A stretch of DNA of 17,085 nucleotides from IMCC26077 sp964561165 (GTDB taxonomy: Bacteria; Actinomycetota; Actinomycetes; Nanopelagicales; Nanopelagicaceae), in contig CAZLOJ010000021.1 in the NCBI GenBank assembly GCA_964561165.1, positions 1-17,085 on the forward strand, read 5' to 3'. The notes below the pieces were generated by a model. The model made no database searches and was not told the origin of the DNA. It saw nothing but the letters and a program-made list of their open reading frames with translations. Positions 6,358 to 14,065 of this stretch are shown one piece after another; position 1 is the stretch's first letter, and the number at the start of each line of letters is the position of its first letter. The position numbers and the translations under genes are program-made.

Positions 6358-7633
6358 CGCGATCGCTCCCCTCGTTCTCAATCAAAACCGTTCCCACACG
6401 CTTCCTGCGACCAATTGGTCTTTCAGCGGTAAAGCGCCAGGTTCCAATTGTAATCTCGCTTCCTGGGATTGGTACCTGTCCGATATGTTTGCCAAGCAGG
6501 CCGCCAAGGGTATCTACCGACTCTTTATCATCATCAGCGAAGGTGATGCCTAACTCACTTTCAAGATCTTCTAGATGAATTCGCGCTCGAGCTCGAAACT
6601 TATTCTTACTCAGTTGCTCCAGTTGCTCATCTTCGTCATCATCAAATTCATCGGAAATCTCTCCGACGATCTCCTCCAAAATGTCTTCAATGGTGACCAA
6701 CCCTGCTGTTCCGCCATATTCATCAACCACTATTGCTAGGTGAATCTGCTCAGATTGCATCTCTTTCAGTAACTCGTCTGCCATTTTATTCTCCGGGACA
6801 AAGTTAGCCGGGCGCATTAATTCTTCTACCCGCTCGCTCTGCTCTGCCTCACGGTAATCATGGCTACGTTTGGCTAAATCCTTGATATACGCGATTCCGA
6901 TGATTTCATCAAGGTTCTCTCCGATGACGGGAATTCGCGAGTAACCCGAACGGAGCGCAAGTGAAAGGGCTTGTCTAAGCGTCTTATCTCGCTCGATGTA
7001 CACCATGTCCGTACGAGGAACCATGACCTCACGCACAAGGGTGTCTCCAAGTTCGAAGACCGAGTGAATCATTTCGTGTTCATCTTCTTCCACGAAACCT
7101 CGCTCGCGCGCTTGATCGACCAAATCCCGAAATTCTGCTTCAGTAGAGAACGGACCTTGCTTAAAACCTTTTCCAGGAGTGATTGCATTTCCAATCCCGA
7201 TGAGGAGGCGAGTGACTGGCGAGAGCACGCGCGCAAGCACAACTGCAATAACAGCACCGGGCAGCGCCCATTTCTCGGGATGTTGCTTTCCTAGGGTGCG
7301 CGGACCCACACCAACAAGAACGTATGAGGCAACAACCATGATGAGCACGGTCAATGCGAGCGCTTCTCGTTGATTTTGTAGCTGGTTAAGGGCAATTTGT
7401 GCCACTAATGCAGCAGCACCGAATTCAGCGCTCTTGCGGACGAGCAGTACAACATTGAGGAAGCGAGATGGATCTTTAGAGAACTTCACCAGTGCGCGAG
7501 ACCCACGGCTCTTCGCCATGCTTTGGTTCTCGATGAAGACTCGAGAGAGATTACTTAGTGCGCTCTCGGTGCCAGCCAAAAATCCAGCAAACACCAGAAG
7601 GAATAGGATGAGCAAAAGTTCGGTAAAACTCAT
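6335..7633 (-). CDS. HlyC/CorC-family CBS-domain membrane protein
   Basis: Integral membrane protein of 432 aa with three parts. An N-terminal CNNM/DUF21 transmembrane domain covers about residues 1-150 (hydrophobic segments near 3-22, 90-110 and 125-148). A pair of CBS domains follows at about 195-315, with MVPRTDMVYI at its start. A C-terminal CorC_HlyC domain covers about 345-420. Family members are linked to Mg2+/Co2+ efflux or tolerance, but the substrate here is not shown. I chose the ATG at 7633 because it overlaps the ybeY stop as ATGA and GTGGAAG lies upstream; an earlier start five codons upstream is possible. This gene is in the conserved phoH-ybeY-CorC order. Confidence 0.88.
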   Translation of the reverse strand: MSFTELLLILFLLVFAGFLAGTESALSNLSRVFIENQSMAKSRGSRALVKFSKDPSRFLNVVLLVRKSAEFGAAALVAQIALNQLQNQREALALTVLIMVVASYVLVGVGPRTLGKQHPEKWALPGAVIAVVLARVLSPVTRLLIGIGNAITPGKGFKQGPFSTEAEFRDLVDQARERGFVEEDEHEMIHSVFELGDTLVREVMVPRTDMVYIERDKTLRQALSLALRSGYSRIPVIGENLDEIIGIAYIKDLAKRSHDYREAEQSERVEELMRPANFVPENKMADELLKEMQSEQIHLAIVVDEYGGTAGLVTIEDILEEIVGEISDEFDDDEDEQLEQLSKNKFRARARIHLEDLESELGITFADDDKESVDTLGGLLGKHIGQVPIPGSEITIGTWRFTAERPIGRRKRVGTVLIENEGSDRDEHTEQQ

Positions 7634-8079
7634 CGCGTTCGCTTCCACTCTGAGATTATTTGCGTTTGCAAAGTAAACATCTCAATCTCTTCTGTTTTTT
7701 CGGCATGGTCAAAACCCATCAGATGAAGAATTCCATGCACGAGAAGAATCTGCAGCTCATCAATCGTGCCGTGCGCGGCAACTTCAGCCTGACGCTGTGC
7801 TACCGCAGGACAGAGCACTACATCGCCCAGGGTTCCCTCTCCGTCTACCAGCGGTTGACCCGGACGCAATTGATCAATCGGGAACGAAAGCACATCAGTG
7901 GGTCCTTCTTCATCCATCCACTCCATGTGTAGGCGTTCCATCTCATCCTCGTTCACGGCAAGAATAGAAAGCTCTGCGCGATCGTCGATTTTCATGAAGC
8001 GTAAGGCATGTGCGGCTAGAGAGAGTAGCTCGCTTTCAGGGCACTCAAATTCAGTTTCATTCTCGAAAAGAATGGGCAC
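7630..8079 (-). CDS. ybeY: Endoribonuclease YbeY (rRNA maturation factor)
   Basis: Zinc-dependent single-strand endoribonuclease of 149 aa involved in 16S rRNA 3'-end maturation and ribosome quality control. The signature metal-binding motif HGILHLMGFDH places zinc ligands at H115, H119 and H125. The upstream block TDVLSFP (61-67) is also diagnostic. The ATG at 8079 abuts the phoH stop with no gap, and its own stop overlaps the next start as ATGA, so expression is coupled within the operon. Confidence 0.96.
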   Translation of the reverse strand: MPILFENETEFECPESELLSLAAHALRFMKIDDRAELSILAVNEDEMERLHMEWMDEEGPTDVLSFPIDQLRPGQPLVDGEGTLGDVVLCPAVAQRQAEVAAHGTIDELQILLVHGILHLMGFDHAEKTEEIEMFTLQTQIISEWKRTR

Positions 8080-9066
8080 TTATCGATCCTTGTGTAACGG
8101 ACGTGGGCGTGCAGCGCTATTCTGCTCATCAAATCGCTCATAGGCTTCCACAATGTCGGCAACAATTTTATGGCGAACCACATCTTCAGAAGTGAGTTCC
8201 ATGAACTCCAAATCCTTCACTTTTCCTAGAATATCTCGGACAACTTTAAGTCCGGACTTGATGCCACTTGGTAAGTCAACCTGCGTGATATCGCCAGTGA
8301 TCACCATCTTGGAACCAAACCCCAAGCGGGTAAGGAACATCTTCATCTGTTCTGGAGAGGTGTTCTGCGCCTCATCGAGAATGATGAAAGCATCGTTAAG
8401 CGTTCGACCACGCATGTAAGCCAACGGCGCTATTTCGATAGTGCCATTGGCAACAAGTTTAGGAATCGAGTCTGGATCCATCATGTCGTGCAATGCATCA
8501 AATAGCGGACGTAGGTAGGGATCAATTTTTTCGTGCAAAGTTCCAGGCAAGAATCCAAGTCGCTCCCCCGCTTCTACTGCTGGTCGCGTAAGGATAATTC
8601 GAGTGACTTGCTTGCTCTGCAACGCCTGGACGGCTTTCGCCACAGCAAGATAGGTCTTTCCGCTTCCAGCCGGTCCAATGCCAAACACGATGGTGTTTTT
8701 GTCGATGGCATCCACATAATGTTTCTGGTTAAGAGTCTTTGGTCTGATTGTGCGTCCACGGGTATTGAGAATATTCAAGGAAAGCACCTCTCCAGGAAGT
8801 GAATTACCGCGGAGCATTTTTAGACTCTGCTCTAAACCTTGCGGCGTCACCTCTTGACCACGCTCTACCAAGAGCACCAGTTGTGCCAGTAACTTCTCGA
8901 AAGCGTCCAGATCTGTTCGCTCGCCACGGGCTTGCACCTCATTGCCGCGAACAGTGATTTCAAGGGCAGGGAACGCGCGTTCGATTGCGCGAAGATTGAT
9001 ATCTGCTGGGCCAAAGAGGGCGACCGAAGAGAGCTCTTTGGGGAGCACGCGAGTGGCTTTATCCAT
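8080..9066 (-). CDS. phoH: PhoH-like ATPase
   Basis: Cytosolic P-loop ATPase of 328 aa, the usual size. The Walker A motif GPAGSGKT is at 131-138 and Walker B-like ILDEAQN at about 229-235. RPAVEAGERLGFLPG (161-175) and VITGDITQVDLP are further family hallmarks. An N-terminal region (about 10-80) resembles a KH-like RNA-binding domain. PhoH proteins are linked to RNA metabolism and co-occur with ybeY, which follows directly. The start at 9066 is 10 bp after the HIT-protein stop. Confidence 0.94.
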   Translation of the reverse strand: MDKATRVLPKELSSVALFGPADINLRAIERAFPALEITVRGNEVQARGERTDLDAFEKLLAQLVLLVERGQEVTPQGLEQSLKMLRGNSLPGEVLSLNILNTRGRTIRPKTLNQKHYVDAIDKNTIVFGIGPAGSGKTYLAVAKAVQALQSKQVTRIILTRPAVEAGERLGFLPGTLHEKIDPYLRPLFDALHDMMDPDSIPKLVANGTIEIAPLAYMRGRTLNDAFIILDEAQNTSPEQMKMFLTRLGFGSKMVITGDITQVDLPSGIKSGLKVVRDILGKVKDLEFMELTSEDVVRHKIVADIVEAYERFDEQNSAARPRPLHKDR

Positions 9067-9076
9067 TGCTCCCAGT

Positions 9077-9427
9077 CTAGCCTGGCGGCCAGCTCAACGG
9101 CCTGCCGGCGATTAGGTGCAGGTGCGCATGAAAGACGCTCTGCCCAGCCTCTGGGCCAGTATTGAAAATTAATCGGTAATCCGAGAGTCCAGATTGCGTT
9201 GTGAGGGTATCTACGAGCGCAAAGATCGCCGTCAGTGCCTCTGGTTCGCTTCGATGGAGCGCAATTGCGTTCGCTTCGTGTCGTCGAGGCAGGATCAAAT
9301 AATGGGTAGGAGCAACGGGAGAGATATCAGCGATCGCAATTGCATCGGCATTGGATGCCAGATGTGGTGCGGGAATCTCACCCGAAACGATTTTGCAAAA
9401 AATACACTCGGTTGCCGAAGTGCTCAT
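9077..9427 (-). CDS. HIT-family nucleotide-binding protein
   Basis: Histidine-triad hydrolase or transferase of 116 aa, of the Hint type (nucleoside phosphoramidate hydrolase). The catalytic triad HAHLHLIAG has H100, H102 and H104. An N-terminal ECIFCKI segment with C8 and C11, with H50 downstream, resembles the Hint zinc site. The physiological substrate is not known. The ATG at 9427 follows a purine-rich GGAAGGAAA stretch. If the adjacent N-gap is spurious, the spacer to rsmE upstream is only 40 bp and the two are probably cotranscribed. Confidence 0.92.
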   Translation of the reverse strand: MSTSATECIFCKIVSGEIPAPHLASNADAIAIADISPVAPTHYLILPRRHEANAIALHRSEPEALTAIFALVDTLTTQSGLSDYRLIFNTGPEAGQSVFHAHLHLIAGRPLSWPPG

Positions 9428-9439
9428 GACATTTCCTTC

Positions 9440-9494
9440 CTCTCTCCACTCTCTCCACTCTCGCCGATTACCAATTGCCAGTTAACGCGTGAAT
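9440..9494. repeat. First copy of a 55-bp duplication flanking the N-gap
   Basis: These 55 bases are identical to 9595-9649 and end exactly where the N-run starts. They contain the 3' end of rsmE (minus strand) plus a CTCTCCACT-type short tandem repeat (9-bp unit, about 2.3 copies). This is most likely an unmerged contig overlap and not a biological repeat. Confidence 0.9.
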
Positions 9495-9594
9495 NNNNNN
9501 NNNNNNNNNNNNNNNNNNNNNNNNNNNNNNNNNNNNNNNNNNNNNNNNNNNNNNNNNNNNNNNNNNNNNNNNNNNNNNNNNNNNNNNNNNNNNN
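9495..9594. other. Assembly gap (100 N), probably spurious
   Basis: Exactly 100 N, the scaffolder default. Both flanks carry the same 55-bp sequence in direct orientation, so the true sequence probably has one copy and no gap here. Confidence 0.95.
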
Positions 9595-9649
9595 CTCTCT
9601 CCACTCTCTCCACTCTCGCCGATTACCAATTGCCAGTTAACGCGTGAAT
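9595..9649. repeat. Second copy of the 55-bp duplication flanking the N-gap
   Basis: Identical to 9440-9494 and begins at the first base after the N-run. This copy holds the authentic stop and last codons of rsmE. Confidence 0.9.
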
Positions 9650-10336
9650 TGCAGCGATAGCAAGAGCGCCTGCAAGGTCGGCGCGAATCACGGGGTCACC
9701 TAAACACACTACGTGCGCGCCGGCAGTTGTTAACGCTGCAACCTCATCCTCAGTTAATCCCCCTTCGGGGCCAACAATGACAAGTACCTCACGGCACTTT
9801 TCTAATCCTGCAATTGTTGTCAACTTGCTCGAGGCGCCCTCGTGTAGCGCAATCACTGTGTCATATCGAGCAAAGCTCTTACTCAGCTCATGTAACTCTA
9901 CCTTTGGGAGAAGAATCGGAATTCTTGACCGACGCGACTGCTTGGCAGCGGCGCGAATGGCTTCTTGCCATTTTTCACTCTTATCCGCGGCGCCAATTGA
10001 TCGAAATGCGCGCCAAGGGATGATTGAATCTACGCCAGATTGTACGAGTTGATCTAAAGCAGCCTTCTGGTTATCACCCTTTAGTAATGCTTGCGCAGTG
10101 GTGATGGCTGTGACGTTCGCACGATCGATTCCGCGGCTACTTACTGAAATGGTTAGCGAATCTTTTGCTATCGAATTGATCTCCCCTTCAACCCAATTGC
10201 CAAGACCGTCTGCTAAACGAATGATCTCTCCGGTGCGCACACGCAGTACTGAAATTGCATGGCGAGCTTCAGTACCGTCAAGTGTGATGTCATCTTTTCT
10301 TATCTCATGTGGAGCAATAAAAAAGAGGGTGTACAC
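9623..10336 (-). CDS. rsmE: 16S rRNA m3U1498 methyltransferase
   Basis: SPOUT-class RNA methyltransferase of 237 aa that modifies U1498 of 16S rRNA with SAM. An N-terminal PUA-like domain (about 1-72, with RHAISVLRV at 25-33) precedes the knotted SPOUT domain. Motifs seen are LLKGDNQKAALDQLVQSGV (84-102), RAAAKQSRRS (128-137) and IVGPEGGLTEDE (187-198). The C-terminal knot motif reads LGDPVIRADLAGA (212-224), an atypical version of the usual LGxRILRxETA. It starts with GTG at 10336, 2 bp after the dnaJ stop, so it belongs to the hrcA-dnaJ operon. This order is conserved in actinobacteria. Confidence 0.93.
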   Translation of the reverse strand: MYTLFFIAPHEIRKDDITLDGTEARHAISVLRVRTGEIIRLADGLGNWVEGEINSIAKDSLTISVSSRGIDRANVTAITTAQALLKGDNQKAALDQLVQSGVDSIIPWRAFRSIGAADKSEKWQEAIRAAAKQSRRSRIPILLPKVELHELSKSFARYDTVIALHEGASSKLTTIAGLEKCREVLVIVGPEGGLTEDEVAALTTAGAHVVCLGDPVIRADLAGALAIAAIHALTGNW

Positions 10337-10338
10337 CG

Positions 10339-11442
10339 TTAGCGACCTAGCGCATCTTTGAGTCGTGAGAAAAATCCAGTCTCGCCACCTTGCGTGTTAC
10401 TCACCGAAACGCGCTCTTTATCTCCACGCAACTGTGCAAAAGAGCGAAGCAGCTGCGCCTCTGGATCGGAAAGCTTGGTTGGTATCACCACCTCCACGTG
10501 CACAAAAAGATCTCCACGTCCTGCCCCGCGAAGCCTGGTCACACCTTTGCCCCGGACTGGAATGGTGGTGCCACTTTGAGTCCCTTGCGGGATAGGCACT
10601 TGGAGCAACCCATCAAGGCTCTCGATTTCAACGGTAGTTCCTAGCGCTGCATCAACCATCGAAATGGCTAGTGGTGAATGAAGATCATCACCATCACGAA
10701 CAAGCGTTTCATGGCTAGCCACGTGAACTTCAACATACAGATCGCCACTTGGTCCACCACCTGGACCTACCTCTCCTTTGCCAGAGAGTTGAATCCGATT
10801 TCCATCATCGATTCCTGCTGGAATATTTATCTCTAAGGTCGAACGAGAACGTACGCGCCCATCGCCAGCACATTCACCACACGGCTCTTTGATTGTCGTA
10901 CCAAATCCTTGGCAATTGGCACATGGACGCGAAGTCATCATTTGGCCAAGAATGGATCGGGTTACCTGTTGCACTTCGCCTCGTCCACGACAGAGTTCAC
11001 ATGTTGTTGGCGAACTCCCTGGCGCACAGCCAGTTCCGGTGCACACTTGGCAAGTCACGGCAGTCTCTACTGTTAATTCGCGCTCAGTTCCAAAAGCTGC
11101 CTCTTCAAGAGTGAGATCAATTCGGATTAAGGCATCTTGTCCACGACGCACGCGTGCTCGTGGCCCGCGTGATCCACCACCACCGAAGAAGGCATCCATG
11201 ATGTCGCCAAAACCAAAACCGCCGGCAAACCCTCCGTCGCCACCCGTGTCATAACTTCGACGTTTATCTGGGTCGCTCAAAATCTCATAGGCGTGTGTCA
11301 CCTCTTTGAATCGCTCTTGTGATTTCGGGTCGGGGTTAACGTCAGGATGGAGCTCGCGCGCCAATTTTCGATATGCGCGTTTGATTTCATCTGCAGATGC
11401 CTCGCGAGCTAACCCCAGCGCTGAATAATGATCTTGAGCCAT
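10339..11442 (-). CDS. dnaJ: Chaperone DnaJ (hrcA-linked paralogue)
   Basis: Hsp40 cochaperone of 367 aa that stimulates DnaK ATPase. The J domain (about 5-65) has HPD at 32-34. A Gly/Phe-rich linker follows (about 67-92). The zinc-finger domain has four CxxCxGxG-type repeats with cysteines at 131/134, 148/151, 174/177 and 188/191. The C-terminal substrate-binding domains follow. It matches the actinobacterial DnaJ2 type encoded next to hrcA; a second dnaJ near dnaK-grpE would be elsewhere in the genome. The ATG overlaps the hrcA stop by one base (TAATG), so translation is coupled, and it should be under the CIRCE upstream of hrcA. Confidence 0.96.
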   Translation of the reverse strand: MAQDHYSALGLAREASADEIKRAYRKLARELHPDVNPDPKSQERFKEVTHAYEILSDPDKRRSYDTGGDGGFAGGFGFGDIMDAFFGGGGSRGPRARVRRGQDALIRIDLTLEEAAFGTERELTVETAVTCQVCTGTGCAPGSSPTTCELCRGRGEVQQVTRSILGQMMTSRPCANCQGFGTTIKEPCGECAGDGRVRSRSTLEINIPAGIDDGNRIQLSGKGEVGPGGGPSGDLYVEVHVASHETLVRDGDDLHSPLAISMVDAALGTTVEIESLDGLLQVPIPQGTQSGTTIPVRGKGVTRLRGAGRGDLFVHVEVVIPTKLSDPEAQLLRSFAQLRGDKERVSVSNTQGGETGFFSRLKDALGR

Positions 11443-12452
11443 TAGATTTCCTCTTGCAAGAATCTGCTGACATAACGTGCGACAGCACTGACAGCTCCCA
11501 TAGATGTTGGGTAATCCATCCGCGTGGGTCCAATAATTCCCAGAGTCGCTACTGCATCTCCAGTTGGCCCGTATCCAGTTGTGATTACGCTCGTTGAGTG
11601 CAACTTCTTATTCTCTTGTTCATGTCCGATTTTGACTTTCATCTCATCGACCGCCTCGCCCAAAAGTCGGAGTAAGACGACCTGTTCCTCTAACGCTTCA
11701 AGGACTGGGTGCACGCTCTCATTGAAGTCTGGAGCATGGCGAGCAAGATTTGATGTACCAGAAACCACAACTCGCTCTTCGCTTCTCTCAATTGCCATTT
11801 CAAGAATCACTCCAACAACCTGTCGAATATTGGTCGCATTACTTGCCGTAAATTCCTCTTCAAGGCCCTTCAAGGTCTCCGGAAGCGCCGCTAACTTCTT
11901 GCCAACAGATCGAGCGTTGAGCTTACTTCGCAAGAGGTTGAGGGTGCTCTCGTCCATGTCGCGCGGCAGCTCCAGGATGCGCTGCTCGACCCGCCCCGTG
12001 TCAGCGATTAACACCAGCATCAATCGATTTGGTGCAAGCGAAAGAACTTCGATATGTCGAACGGCAGAGCGCGTCAACGATGGATACTGCACGATTGCCA
12101 CTTGATGTGTGACCTGCGAAAGTAAACGGACGGTGCGCGCGACAACATCATCGAGATCCACTGCGCCCTCAAGGAACTTGTCGATTGCACGTCGCTCCGG
12201 CGCGGAAAGTGGCTTCACTGTCGAGAGGCGATCAACGAAGACTCGATACCCTAAATCTGTCGGGATACGTCCGGCGCTTGTATGCGGCTGGATGATCAGC
12301 CCTTCATCTTCAAGGGCAGCCATTTCGTTTCGAATAGTTGCTGGCGAAATACTCAAGCCATGGCGGGCGGCCAGAACTTTTGATCCCACCGGCTCGTTGG
12401 TAGCGACGTAATCCTCAACAATTGCGCGCAAGATTTCCATCCGCCGCTCCAT
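11442..12452 (-). CDS. hrcA: Heat-inducible transcription repressor HrcA
   Basis: Repressor of class I heat-shock genes, 336 aa. It binds CIRCE operators and is regulated by GroEL in the family. The N-terminal winged helix region includes MERRMEILRAIVEDYV, the ISPATIRNEMAALEDEGLI recognition segment and QPHTSAGRIPTDLGYR, all diagnostic. A dimerisation/GAF-like domain follows. I chose the ATG at 12452 because AGGGGG lies 7-8 nt upstream and the family starts here. The frame extends to a start at 12488, but that would run into the CIRCE. It is followed by dnaJ with a one-base overlap. The CIRCE at 12482-12508 implies autoregulation. Confidence 0.96.
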   Translation of the reverse strand: MERRMEILRAIVEDYVATNEPVGSKVLAARHGLSISPATIRNEMAALEDEGLIIQPHTSAGRIPTDLGYRVFVDRLSTVKPLSAPERRAIDKFLEGAVDLDDVVARTVRLLSQVTHQVAIVQYPSLTRSAVRHIEVLSLAPNRLMLVLIADTGRVEQRILELPRDMDESTLNLLRSKLNARSVGKKLAALPETLKGLEEEFTASNATNIRQVVGVILEMAIERSEERVVVSGTSNLARHAPDFNESVHPVLEALEEQVVLLRLLGEAVDEMKVKIGHEQENKKLHSTSVITTGYGPTGDAVATLGIIGPTRMDYPTSMGAVSAVARYVSRFLQEEI

Positions 12453-12481
12453 CAAGTACCCCCTACCCGTTGCGCTCTGAC

Positions 12482-12508
12482 TTGGCACTTGCGGTGCCCG
12501 AGTGCCAA
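12482..12508. promoter_or_regulatory. CIRCE operator (HrcA binding site)
   Basis: TTGGCACTT-N9-GAGTGCCAA, with two 9-bp arms, 8 of 9 positions complementary, and the exact 9-nt spacer. The consensus is TTAGCACTC-N9-GAGTGCTAA; this copy has G/C for A/T at the third arm pair and one T for C. It lies 29 bp upstream of the hrcA ATG, just downstream of a -10 candidate, the usual repression geometry. Confidence 0.9.
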
Positions 12509-12513
12509 TTTTA
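12508..12513 (-). promoter_or_regulatory. -10 box of hrcA promoter
   Basis: TAAAAT on the minus strand, directly adjoining the CIRCE (sharing one base). The predicted start site falls inside the operator, so HrcA binding would block initiation. The -35 region is not convincing. Confidence 0.55.
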
Positions 12514-12522
12514 GGGGGAAAG

Positions 12523-12873
12523 CTAGATAGTTACGAGCGCAACCGAAGCGATCGTCAGCAGGATAAATGCTGGTAACCCGGAGGCTGCCTTGCCTGCGCG
12601 AAAGTGGAGAATCAACGCCACCGCCATCGTGCACCAGGCGCCAACTAGAGCTAACCATTGAATCGCGTTGGTAAACCATGAGTCATAAAGCCCGATCACT
12701 AGCCCGAGCGCCAGCAGTACTTCAAAGAAACCCACAAGGCGTGCAATGCCATCAGGGACATTCACTTCTCGCGTACCCGATAGCCCCTTTTCATTGCCAC
12801 TGGCTTTCGATATTCCAGATAGCAAGAAGATAAGTGCGAGTAGAGCAGTGAGTACCAGATTCAATGTTTGCAT
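12523..12873 (-). CDS. DoxX-like small membrane protein
   Basis: A hydrophobic protein of 116 aa with four predicted transmembrane helices (about residues 4-21, 44-63, 69-90 and 97-114). It has the DoxX-family pattern: an N-terminal helix ending in LSGISKASG, then a second helix with GFFEVLLALGLVIG. Members are linked to respiratory or redox membrane functions, but no specific role can be assigned. It lies alone between hemW and hrcA. The ATG at 12873 follows a TACAAT box by 6 nt with no Shine-Dalgarno, indicating a leaderless transcript. The hrcA promoter starts right after its stop. Confidence 0.8.
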   Translation of the reverse strand: MQTLNLVLTALLALIFLLSGISKASGNEKGLSGTREVNVPDGIARLVGFFEVLLALGLVIGLYDSWFTNAIQWLALVGAWCTMAVALILHFRAGKAASGLPAFILLTIASVALVTI

Positions 12874-12879
12874 ATCGTT

Positions 12880-12885
12880 ATTGTA
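12880..12885 (-). promoter_or_regulatory. -10 box for leaderless DoxX-like transcript
   Basis: TACAAT on the minus strand, exactly 6 nt before the ATG at 12873, in the short gap after the hemW stop. No ribosome-binding site is visible. Confidence 0.55.
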
Positions 12886-12895
12886 CCTAAGGTCA

Positions 12896-14041
12896 CTACG
12901 AAAGCACTTCTCTGACGATTTGATCTGCGAGAAGTCGCCCCTCTAGCGAGAGTACCCCGCGCCCGTTCTGCCATTGCTCAGCGATAAATAGGCCACGTTG
13001 AAAAAAACCATCCAAAACTTCGCGCTGTACATCACTAAAAGTGGAAATCGCCACACCCTCACGCATTCGAATTTGCAACATCACGCGCTCAGTTGTCTTG
13101 TCATCTTCGGTGAGGAGTTCATTTCCTGCAGATGGTGACTTTCCCTCTGCAACTGCATCGAGATATGTCTTGGGATGTTTGAGGTTCCACCAACGCTCGC
13201 CTGCGATATGTGAGTGCGCTCCGGCACCTAATCCCCACCAATCACCACTGACCCAATACATCTGGTTATGTCTGCACTCATGGCCAGGTTTAGCCCAATT
13301 GCTTAGCTCGTACCAAGGAAATCCTGCTGCGTTCATGCGTGCATCGATGAGCGCATATTTCTCGGCAGTCTCGTCATCGTTTGGCATGACAACTTCACCT
13401 CTTCGAACTGCTGCGCCAAACTTCGTGCCTTGCTCCACGATTAAGGCATATGCGCTGATGTGGTCAATGGGCAAGCTGAGCGCAAAATCTACGCTCTCTG
13501 CCAAATCGGCAGCGCTCTCACCCGGCGTGCCATAGATCAGATCTATGCTGATAGATTCAAAGCCTGCACTTTTGGCAGCTGTTACTACCTCGCCCACTCG
13601 CGTGGAATCATGGGTGCGATCGAGAACCTGGAGTACATGCGATTTCATGGACTGCACACCAAATGAGATTCGGTTAAAGCCCACTTCACGAAGTTGATTG
13701 AGGGATGTGCTGGTCACCGAGTCTGGATTTGCTTCTGTTGTAATCTCACACTCTTGTGTAATCTCGAAGCGATCCTCAATAGCTCTGAGCACGCGAGCAA
13801 GTTGGTCTGGCGGTAGCAAAGTAGGAGTCCCGCCACCAAAGAAGATAGTGCTAACTGCTCGCGAACCCAAGCGAGTGCAGGCTTGCTCCAATTCTCCGAT
13901 AAGCCCCTCGATATACCCCTGAGAGGCACTGGCAACTGAATCGATGCCCTCGCGAAGCTCTGCTGGGGTGTATGTATTGAAGTCACAATAGCCACACCGC
14001 TTCACGCAGTATGGAATATGGACATAGAGGGAGAGCGACAC
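12896..14041 (-). CDS. hemW: HemW-type radical SAM haem chaperone
   Basis: Radical SAM protein of 381 aa from the chosen GTG, often annotated as oxygen-independent coproporphyrinogen III oxidase. The CX3CX2C [4Fe-4S] motif is YCVKRCGYC, with C12, C16 and C19. FFGGGTPTLLPP and ITTEANPDSV are further SAM-site segments, and HNQMYWVSGDWWGLGAGAHSH is typical of HemW. The family binds haem and is thought to insert it into respiratory enzymes; true HemN activity is unlikely. The start is uncertain: the frame runs to a TTG at 14089, but that would overlap the divergent gene. I chose GTG at 14041 because family alignment begins at SLYVHIPYC. No ribosome-binding site is seen; TATAAA lies 9 nt upstream. 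Confidence 0.88.
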   Translation of the reverse strand: MSLSLYVHIPYCVKRCGYCDFNTYTPAELREGIDSVASASQGYIEGLIGELEQACTRLGSRAVSTIFFGGGTPTLLPPDQLARVLRAIEDRFEITQECEITTEANPDSVTSTSLNQLREVGFNRISFGVQSMKSHVLQVLDRTHDSTRVGEVVTAAKSAGFESISIDLIYGTPGESAADLAESVDFALSLPIDHISAYALIVEQGTKFGAAVRRGEVVMPNDDETAEKYALIDARMNAAGFPWYELSNWAKPGHECRHNQMYWVSGDWWGLGAGAHSHIAGERWWNLKHPKTYLDAVAEGKSPSAGNELLTEDDKTTERVMLQIRMREGVAISTFSDVQREVLDGFFQRGLFIAEQWQNGRGVLSLEGRLLADQIVREVLS

Positions 14042-14052
14042 GATAGGAAGTT

Positions 14053-14058
14053 TATACT
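14053..14058 (+). promoter_or_regulatory. -10 box for leaderless membrane-protein transcript
   Basis: TATACT, 7 nt before the ATG at 14066, with no Shine-Dalgarno. On the opposite strand the same T/A-rich stretch reads TATAAA (14051-14056), 9 nt before the hemW GTG, so it could serve both directions. Confidence 0.5.
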
Positions 14059-14065
14059 CATCAAT

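Noticed and set aside
9441..9463. CTCTCCACT tandem repeat considered as a CRISPR or regulatory repeat
   Set aside because: Only about 2.3 copies of a 9-bp unit with no spacers; it is a purine-rich spacer before the HIT gene on the coding strand.
10328..10337. Perfect 10-bp palindrome GGTGTACACC at the rsmE start codon
   Set aside because: It is short, lies inside an operon at a start codon, and has no partner copy or promoter; probably chance.
11524..12105. Plus-strand open frame of 193 codons
   Set aside because: Antisense to hrcA, Ser/Arg/Thr-rich composition with no recognisable domain.
13041..13535. Plus-strand open frame of 164 codons
   Set aside because: Antisense to hemW, whose radical SAM and HNxxYW motifs are intact on the other strand.
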